From Alienimonas californiensis (GTDB lineage: Bacteria > Planctomycetota > Planctomycetia > Planctomycetales > Planctomycetaceae), in assembly GCF_007743815.1 (NCBI RefSeq), contig NZ_CP036265.1:1790323-1854322 (forward strand): a stretch of DNA of 64,000 bases, read 5' to 3'. Every line of letters starts with the position of its first letter. Positions within the stretch are counted from its first letter, which is position 1. Shown one piece after another: positions 58,127 through 64,000 of this stretch. A program made the translations under genes and the position numbers. The notes under the pieces were generated by a model, which saw only the letters and a program-made list of their open reading frames with translations, did no database searches and was not told the DNA's origin.

Positions 58127-59830
58127 ATGGCCGCCGACATCCTCGAAAAGTTTGTCGCCGACGGCACGATCAGCCGGGAGCAGCTGCACGAGGCGCAGGA
58201 CCTGGCGAAGCGCAAGAAGACCAGCCCGGCCCAGATGCTGGTCGCGTTGGGCTACCTGGACGAGGCGGATCTGGCGAAAGCCTCCGGCGGCGGCAAGACG
58301 CTGGACCTGGCGAACCTGACGGTGCCGGACGAGGTGATCGCCTTGGTGCCGGTCTCCGTAGCCCGCGAGAACACGGTGCTGCCGATCTCCGCGACGGAGA
58401 GGTCGGTCACGATCGCCTTCGCGGACCCGTCGGACATGGGGGCGCTCCAGAAGCTGGAGTTCCTGCTCACGCCGCGGTCCATCGACATCGCCCCGGCGGC
58501 GAAAGGCGACGTCGTCGCCGCGATCGACCGCCACTACGGCGGCGCCGGCGAGGGCGGCGGCGGGGCCGACACCATGCACACCATGCTGACGGAGATCACC
58601 GAGACCCAGATCGACGTCACCCAGGCGACCCTCACCGCCCGGGACGCGGACGACGAGGACGAGACCGCCCCGATCATTCGCCTGGTAAACCTGATTATTT
58701 CCGAGGCCGTGAAGATGCGGGCCTCGGACGTTCATATCGAGCCGTTCGAGGACCGGGTGCGGATCCGTTACCGGATCGACGGGTCGCTGGTGGAGCGAGA
58801 CAGCGCCCCCCGCCGGATGCTGGCCGCCATGACCAGTCGTATTAAAATCATGGCGTCGATGGACATCTCCGAGAAGCGCCGCCCCCAGGACGGCCGCATT
58901 AAGACGCGGGCCGGCGGTAAGGAGCTGGACCTTCGCGTCTCCATTCTGCCCACGAACCACGGGCAGGCCTGCGTCATGCGGATTCTGGACCGCGACAATA
59001 TTAAAGTCGGTCTGAAGAACCTCGGCTTCGGCGAGGAAAACTACAAGACCTTCCAGAACCTGATCCGCCGCCCCAACGGCATCTTCCTGGTCACCGGCCC
59101 CACCGGCTCCGGCAAGACGACCACGCTGTATTCCGCCCTGGGGGAATTGAACCGGCCGGACCGCAAGATCATCACCGCGGAGGACCCGGTCGAATATTAT
59201 CTGCCGGGCATCAATCAGGTGGAGGTCAAGCACAGCATCGGCTTGGACTTCCAGCGGATCATCCGGGCGATGCTGCGGCAGGCCCCGAACGTCATTCTGG
59301 TGGGCGAAATCCGCGACAAGGAGACCGCGGAGATGGCGATTCAGGCCTCCCTGACGGGTCACTTCGTGCTCAGCACGCTGCACACCAACGACGCCCCCAG
59401 CAGCATCACGCGGCTGATCGACATGGGCGTGCAGCCCTTCCTGGTGGCCAGCAGCATCCTCGCGGTGATGGCCCAGCGGCTGGTCCGCGTGGTCTGCGAA
59501 AGCTGCAAGCAGCCCTATACGCCGGACGCCGGCGAGCTGGAATACTTCGACATCACCCCCGAAGAGGCCGACGAGGCCACCTTCTTCAAGGGGCGCGGGT
59601 GCAATAAATGCTCCCACACCGGCTACCGCGGCCGGCGGGCCGTGTTCGAGCTGATGGGCATGAACTCCGCGATCCGCGAGATGACCTTCAAGGGCGAGCC
59701 CGCCCAGGCGATCCGCCGGCAGGCGCGGTTGTTCGGCATGCGGACGCTGGTCGACGACGCCCGCGAGAAGGCGATGGCCGGCATCACCACCCTCACCGAA
59801 GTGCAGAAGCTGATGCGCTCCAGCGATTGA
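58127..59830 (+). CDS. Type IV pilus/type II secretion assembly ATPase, PilB/GspE-like (first copy)
   Basis: The ATG at 58127 (MAADILEKFVADGTISREQL) gives 567 aa. The N-terminal ~150 residues form an MshEN-like domain. The motor domain has the Walker A GPTGSGKTTT (324-333), ITAEDPVEYYLPGINQVEV (Asp box), VILVGEIRDKETAEMAIQA (Walker B), TLHTNDAPSSITRL (His box), and the tetracysteine pairs CESC and CNKC. It powers extension of a pilus or pseudopilus. It is the first of four genes (PilB, PilT, PilB, PilC). Confidence 0.92.
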   Translation: MAADILEKFVADGTISREQLHEAQDLAKRKKTSPAQMLVALGYLDEADLAKASGGGKTLDLANLTVPDEVIALVPVSVARENTVLPISATERSVTIAFADPSDMGALQKLEFLLTPRSIDIAPAAKGDVVAAIDRHYGGAGEGGGGADTMHTMLTEITETQIDVTQATLTARDADDEDETAPIIRLVNLIISEAVKMRASDVHIEPFEDRVRIRYRIDGSLVERDSAPRRMLAAMTSRIKIMASMDISEKRRPQDGRIKTRAGGKELDLRVSILPTNHGQACVMRILDRDNIKVGLKNLGFGEENYKTFQNLIRRPNGIFLVTGPTGSGKTTTLYSALGELNRPDRKIITAEDPVEYYLPGINQVEVKHSIGLDFQRIIRAMLRQAPNVILVGEIRDKETAEMAIQASLTGHFVLSTLHTNDAPSSITRLIDMGVQPFLVASSILAVMAQRLVRVVCESCKQPYTPDAGELEYFDITPEEADEATFFKGRGCNKCSHTGYRGRRAVFELMGMNSAIREMTFKGEPAQAIRRQARLFGMRTLVDDAREKAMAGITTLTEVQKLMRSSD

Positions 59831-59836
59831 CCGTTC

Positions 59837-59870
59837 GTCACGCCAGGGCTCCGCGGGGCCTCGGCGTTAC
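59837..59870. repeat. Family A palindrome (copy 4)
   Basis: An imperfect 34-bp palindrome (right half CGGGGCCTCGGCGTTAC, left half with two differences). It lies between the first PilB-like gene and pilT. Confidence 0.6.
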
Positions 59871-59964
59871 GGCGCCGCTTGATCCGCCGGGCGTTCTCCC
59901 GGCACACTCCGCCCCGTCCTCCTCGTCCGTTTCTCGAACCCCGTTTCCCCGAAAGTTCCGTCCG

Positions 59965-61095
59965 ATGGCCTTCGTGCAGATCGACAAGCTGCTGGAGACG
60001 GTGGTGAAGGAGAAGGTCTCCGACCTGCACATCACCGTCGGTCAGCCGCCCGTGATCCGGGCCGGCGGACGGATGCGGCGCCTCGAGACCAAAACGCTGG
60101 ACGCCGACGACACCAACTCGTTGATGAAGTCCATCACCCCGGAGCGGAACCAGCAGGAGCTTCAGGAAGTCGGCGGGACGGACTTCGGCTTCGCCTACGG
60201 CGACAAGGCCCGCTTCCGGGTCAGCGTATTCAAGCAGAAGGGCACCATCGCGATGGTGCTGCGACGGATTCCCAACGAGTTCCTCACGATGGAGCAGATC
60301 GGCCTGCCGCCGGTCGTGAAGGACCTCATCACCCGCCCCCGCGGGCTGTTCCTGGTTACCGGGCCGACGGGCTCCGGGAAGACCACCTCGTTGGCCAGCA
60401 TGATGAACTGGATCAACGAGACCCACGCCCACCACATGATCACGCTCGAAGACCCGATCGAGTATTATCACGAGCATAAAAAGAGCACCGTCAACCAGCG
60501 GGAAATCGGCGTCGACGTGCCGAGCTTCCCCGAGGCCCTCCGCCGGGCCCTGCGGCAGGACCCGGACATCATCCTCGTCGGCGAGATGCGCGACCTGGAG
60601 ACCATCAGTTCCGCCATCACCGCCGCCGAAACCGGGCACGTGGTGTTCGGCACGCTGCACACCACCGGCGCCCAGGGCACCGTCGACCGGATCATCGACG
60701 TGTTCCCCACCAACCAACAGGAACAGATTCGCACCCAGCTTTCGGTGGGCATTTTGGGCGTGCTCTCGCAGGCTTTGCTGCCGCGCAAGCCGTCCGGCAT
60801 GGTCGCCGCGTACGAGTTGCTGGTCGTCACCCCCGCCATCGCGAACCTGATCCGCGAAGGCAAGACGTTCCGCATCAATTCGTCCATTCAGACCGGGCGG
60901 AAATACGGCATGCAGCTGCTGGACGACCACCTGTTCAGCCTGTGGAAGAACAACATCGTGGAGGAGGAGGACGTCCTTTACAAAGCGAACCAGCCCGGCG
61001 AGTTGAAGGTTCGCATCGAAAAGGCGAAACGCGGCCTGTACGAGGACGAAGAAGGGGACGACGACGTCGAGGAGGAGGACGACGACTTCGAATGA
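59965..61095 (+). CDS. pilT: Twitching motility/retraction ATPase PilT
   Basis: The 376-aa product starts MAFVQIDKLLETVVKEKVSD followed by DLHITVGQPPVIR, the PilT N-terminal domain. Walker A GPTGSGKTTS is at 133-142. ITLEDPIEYYHEHKKSTVNQ, DIILVGEMRDLETISSAITA and TLHTTGAQGTVDRIIDVFP follow. No tetracysteine motif is present, as expected for PilT. It depolymerises type IV pili. The C-terminus is an acidic tail (YEDEEGDDDVEEEDDDFE), an unusual addition. Confidence 0.92.
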   Translation: MAFVQIDKLLETVVKEKVSDLHITVGQPPVIRAGGRMRRLETKTLDADDTNSLMKSITPERNQQELQEVGGTDFGFAYGDKARFRVSVFKQKGTIAMVLRRIPNEFLTMEQIGLPPVVKDLITRPRGLFLVTGPTGSGKTTSLASMMNWINETHAHHMITLEDPIEYYHEHKKSTVNQREIGVDVPSFPEALRRALRQDPDIILVGEMRDLETISSAITAAETGHVVFGTLHTTGAQGTVDRIIDVFPTNQQEQIRTQLSVGILGVLSQALLPRKPSGMVAAYELLVVTPAIANLIREGKTFRINSSIQTGRKYGMQLLDDHLFSLWKNNIVEEEDVLYKANQPGELKVRIEKAKRGLYEDEEGDDDVEEEDDDFE

Positions 61096-61204
61096 AATTT
61101 CAGGCGAAAGGGGGGCGGAGGGCGGAATGAACTCCGCGGCCGCCGCCCCGCCCGCCCGCCGCCCGTAACCTTCCGCCCTCCGCCTTTTTCCTTCCCCCCT
61201 CGTC

Positions 61205-62908
61205 ATGGCCGCCCGCCGCAAAATCGGACAGATCCTGCAGGATCTCGGATATCTGTCCGAGGACCAGGTCTGGGATCTGTTGGAGGAACAGAAGCAGAGC
61301 CCCGGGGAGGTGTTCGGGCAGGTCGCGGTCCGCAGCGGGCTGGTCACGCAGGCCCAGATCACCGAGGCGCTGGCCGAGCAGTGGGGGATGCCGGTCGTCG
61401 ATCTGGAGAACACCCAGATCCCGGCGAAGGTGCTCGAGAGCGTCCCGCAGACGATGTGCGAGATCTATAAGATCTGCCCCGTCAGCCTGAAGGGGGACGT
61501 GCTGACGGTCGCCATGGCCGACCCGCAGAACGTGGCGGCGCTGGACGACCTGAAGAACTTCCTCGGGCACGAGGTCCGCGGCGCCGTCAGCAGCGCCGAG
61601 GACGTCGCCGCCGCCATCGAGCGCAACTACGCGGAGCGCCCCGACAGCATCGAGGACGTCATCGGCGAGCTGGAGGTCGAACAGGACGGCGACAGCGCCG
61701 CCTTCGATCTCTCCGACCCGGAGGAGATGGCCGACGCGGCCCCGATCCGCAAGCTGGTCAATATCGTGCTTTTAAACGCGATCAAGGACCAGGCCAGCGA
61801 CATTCACTTCGAGCCGTTCGAGGACGAGTTTAAAATCCGCGTCAAAGCGGACGGCGTGCTGTACGAGATGATCCCCCCGCCGCGGCACATGGCGAACGCC
61901 GTCATCAGCCGCATCAAGATCATGGCGGACCTGGACATCGCCGAACGCCGGCTGCCGCAGGACGGGCGGATCGAACTGAACGTCGGCGGCAATCCCGTCG
62001 ACCTGCGGGTCAGCATTTTGCCCACGATGTTCGGCGAAGCCTGCGTCATGCGGGTGCTGGACCGCACGGTGGTCAGCCTCGACCTGAATAAGATCGGGAT
62101 GGACGCCGGCACGCTGGACCGCTTCCGCAAGATGATCAAGCGGCCCAACGGCATTATTCTGGTCACGGGGCCCACCGGGTCGGGCAAGACGACCACGCTG
62201 TACTCCACGCTGAACGAACTGAACGAGATCTCGGAAAAGATCATCACCACCGAGGACCCGATCGAATACGACATCGACGGCCTCATCCAGTGCCCGATTA
62301 ATTCCGACATCGACGTCACCTTCGCCGCCTGCCTGCGGGCGATCCTGCGGCACGACCCGGACCTGATCCTCGTCGGCGAGATCCGCGACTACGAAACGGC
62401 GGAGATCGCCGTGCAGAGCGCCCTCACCGGGCACCTCGTGTTCAGCACGCTGCACACCAACGACGCGCCCAGCAGCATCACCCGGATGCTCGATATGGGC
62501 GTGCCCAAGTTCCTCATCACCGCCTGCGTGGAGGCCGTGCTGGCCCAGCGGCTGGTCCGCCGCATCTGCACCGATTGCCGCACCGCCTTCGAGCCCTCCG
62601 ACGAACTGCTGATGGAACTCCAGCTGCCGGTCGAAACGGCCCGGCAGTACGACTTCTATTACGGCAAGGGCTGCGCGACCTGTCATAACAGCGGCTATAA
62701 AGGCCGCGTCGGGCTGTACGAACTGATGGACGTCACCGACGACATCCGCGACCTGATCGCCGAGGACGCCAACGTGGACGACCTCCGCAACCTGGCCCGC
62801 TCCCAGGGGATGACCACCTTGCGGGAAGCCGGCCTGAAACTGATTTTCGAGGGAGTGACCACAATCGACGAGGTCGTCCGCGAAACCGTCATCGAGGACA
62901 TCACGTAG
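61205..62908 (+). CDS. Type IV pilus/type II secretion assembly ATPase, PilB/GspE-like (second copy)
   Basis: A second 567-aa motor (MAARRKIGQILQDLGYLSED), diverged from the first at the N-terminus. Walker A GPTGSGKTTT starts at residue 322, with TTEDPIEYDIDGLIQCPINS, LILVGEIRDYETAEIAVQSA, TLHTNDAPSSITRMLDMGVP, and cysteine pairs CTDC and CATC. Its neighbour downstream is PilC, so this copy, rather than the first, may be the direct partner of that platform protein. The two motors could serve one system in tandem or two systems sharing genes. Confidence 0.92.
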   Translation: MAARRKIGQILQDLGYLSEDQVWDLLEEQKQSPGEVFGQVAVRSGLVTQAQITEALAEQWGMPVVDLENTQIPAKVLESVPQTMCEIYKICPVSLKGDVLTVAMADPQNVAALDDLKNFLGHEVRGAVSSAEDVAAAIERNYAERPDSIEDVIGELEVEQDGDSAAFDLSDPEEMADAAPIRKLVNIVLLNAIKDQASDIHFEPFEDEFKIRVKADGVLYEMIPPPRHMANAVISRIKIMADLDIAERRLPQDGRIELNVGGNPVDLRVSILPTMFGEACVMRVLDRTVVSLDLNKIGMDAGTLDRFRKMIKRPNGIILVTGPTGSGKTTTLYSTLNELNEISEKIITTEDPIEYDIDGLIQCPINSDIDVTFAACLRAILRHDPDLILVGEIRDYETAEIAVQSALTGHLVFSTLHTNDAPSSITRMLDMGVPKFLITACVEAVLAQRLVRRICTDCRTAFEPSDELLMELQLPVETARQYDFYYGKGCATCHNSGYKGRVGLYELMDVTDDIRDLIAEDANVDDLRNLARSQGMTTLREAGLKLIFEGVTTIDEVVRETVIEDIT

Positions 62909-63054
62909 CGCCCGGCTTCCCGTCCGGCCCGCCGGGCGTTCCTTTCCGTTCCCTTCACGCAAAACTCGCGGCCCGACCGGACCCTTCCCCGGACTCGTCC
63001 TCCCCCCGGCCCGCCGCCCGTAACCCGCCGCACCCACGCCGCCCGGAGACCGTT

Positions 63055-64000
63055 ATGCCCACCTTCGTCTACGAGGCGATGGACAACACCGGGTTGGAGA
63101 TCAAGGAATCGATCGACGCCCCGACGAAGAAGGACGCCGAGGCGAAGGTCCGCGAAAAGGGCTTCTTCGTCACCGACATCCGCGAGTCGAAGGCCAAGAA
63201 GAAAAAGTCCGCCTCCAAGGACGGGGACAAGGGCAAGTCGAACAAGGCGGCCCGGGCCAAGGCCAAAAAGAAGGGCGGCGGCTTCACGATCGGCCGGGTC
63301 AGCCCGAAGCAGCTCACCACGTTCACCCGGCAGCTCTCCACGCTGCAGGACGCCGGCCTGCCGATCCTGCGGTCGCTCCGCATTCTGGAAGGCCAGAGTA
63401 AGCCGGGGGTCATGAAGAACTCCCTGCTGGGCGTGATCGAGGACATCGAGGGCGGTATGACGCTCTCGGAGGCGATGGCCAAGCAGCCCAAGGCGTTCGA
63501 TGGGCTGTACGTCAACATGGTGAAGGCCGGCGAGGCCGGCGGCGCTTTGGAGATCATCCTCCAGCGGCTCGCGGACTTTAAAGAGCGCTCCCAGAGCCTG
63601 AAAAAGCGGGTTCAGGGGGCCATGATCTACCCCGTCGCGGTCGTCACGGTGGCGGTCGCGATCGTCGGGTTCATCATGTATTACATCATCCCGAAGTTTA
63701 AAAAGATCTTCGAGGACTTCGGCACCCCGCTGCCGGCGATCACCGAGACGCTGATCGCCTGCAGCTCCTTCACGGTCAAGTACTTCTATCTGTTCCCGGC
63801 GGTTCCGTTCGCGATCTGGCTGATCCTCAAGATCATCCGCAAGAACCGCACGGGCAAATACGTCACCGACTGGATCCTGCTGCACATCCCGGTACTGGGC
63901 AAGATCGTGGAGAAGGCCACGGTCGCCCGTATCTGCCGGACGCTGGGCACGCTGATCGCCTCCGGCGTGCCGATCCTGGAAGCGATCATCATCGCCCGCG
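63055..64000 (+). CDS. Inner-membrane platform protein PilC/GspF, partial (C-terminus beyond window)
   Basis: The ATG at 63055 opens a frame that continues past the window end (315 codons seen). The N-terminus MPTFVYEAMDNTGLEIKESI and FTRQLSTLQDAGLPILRSLR are GspF-domain landmarks, followed by VYVNMVKAGEAGG-type sequence and a hydrophobic helix (YPVAVVTVAVAIVGFIMYYI). A second GspF domain begins at TLGTLIASGVPILEAI. A lysine-rich insert (residues ~48-75, SKAKKKKSASKDGDKGKSNK) sits in the N-terminal cytoplasmic region. It forms the membrane platform of the pilus or secretion motor. Confidence 0.9.
   Translation, partial: MPTFVYEAMDNTGLEIKESIDAPTKKDAEAKVREKGFFVTDIRESKAKKKKSASKDGDKGKSNKAARAKAKKKGGGFTIGRVSPKQLTTFTRQLSTLQDAGLPILRSLRILEGQSKPGVMKNSLLGVIEDIEGGMTLSEAMAKQPKAFDGLYVNMVKAGEAGGALEIILQRLADFKERSQSLKKRVQGAMIYPVAVVTVAVAIVGFIMYYIIPKFKKIFEDFGTPLPAITETLIACSSFTVKYFYLFPAVPFAIWLILKIIRKNRTGKYVTDWILLHIPVLGKIVEKATVARICRTLGTLIASGVPILEAIIIAR

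Overview
The window is a very GC-rich bacterial chromosome segment. Its gene families point to a planctomycete (Planctomycetota, probably class Planctomycetia). It carries a DUF1549/DUF1553 cytochrome protein and a DUF1501 Tat protein, a secreted sulfatase, a BBP7-type beta-barrel protein, H4MPT/methanofuran-type C1 genes, a chlamydia-like ribonucleotide reductase small subunit, and a MoxR/Bat operon ending in a giant coiled-coil protein. No rRNA, phage, transposase, integrase or CRISPR array was found. One complete tRNA, tRNA-Ala(CGC), is present.

Layout. 1-2062 is a minus-strand overlapping operon: WD40-like secreted protein, small secreted protein, single-span membrane protein cut by the window edge. 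2105-6814 holds a hypothetical gene, then minus-strand genes for an MfnF-like ASKHA protein and an MfnD-like ATP-grasp ligase, then a sulfatase. 7208-12145 is a plus-strand run: proline-rich lipoprotein, DJ-1/PfpI protein, DUF423 protein, class Ic NrdB, and a MerR/B12-domain regulator. 12278-17429 is the DUF1549/DUF1553 and DUF1501 pair, split by a three-gene overlapping cassette (ParB-like fold, small helical protein, receiver-like protein). 18002-25963 has two TlpA-type thioredoxin proteins, an SSS symporter, a Uma2 protein and PurB.

At 26187-27168 lies an AT-richer gene whose 3' side carries a recognisable integron attC site and whose 5' side carries a core-like site. It looks like an integron cassette encoding a HEPN-like protein, with no integrase in view. 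LeuC without LeuD follows, then a zinc-ribbon protein, CFA synthase, a sugar-isomerase-like Tat protein, a DUF7691-like protein, a cytidine deaminase and membrane proteins. At 35428-36327 there is a second compositionally odd gene, a membrane coiled-coil protein.

36457-52548 holds a Do-like protease and the MoxR - DUF58 - BatA/VWA - VWA - 2034-aa coiled-coil - squalene-cyclase-repeat operon, mostly joined by 1-4 bp overlaps. 52957-57256 holds an M20 deacylase, the beta-barrel protein and a Gly/Met-rich secreted protein. 57692-57764 is tRNA-Ala with an intrinsic terminator. 58127-64000 is a type IV pilus/type II secretion motor cluster: PilB-like, PilT, second PilB-like, and PilC (cut at the window end).

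Spacers contain several families of dispersed palindromic or inverted repeats. One copy lies inside the leader of the squalene-cyclase-repeat gene and another inside the 3' end of the Uma2 gene. All functional calls come from reading motifs by eye; no database search was possible.
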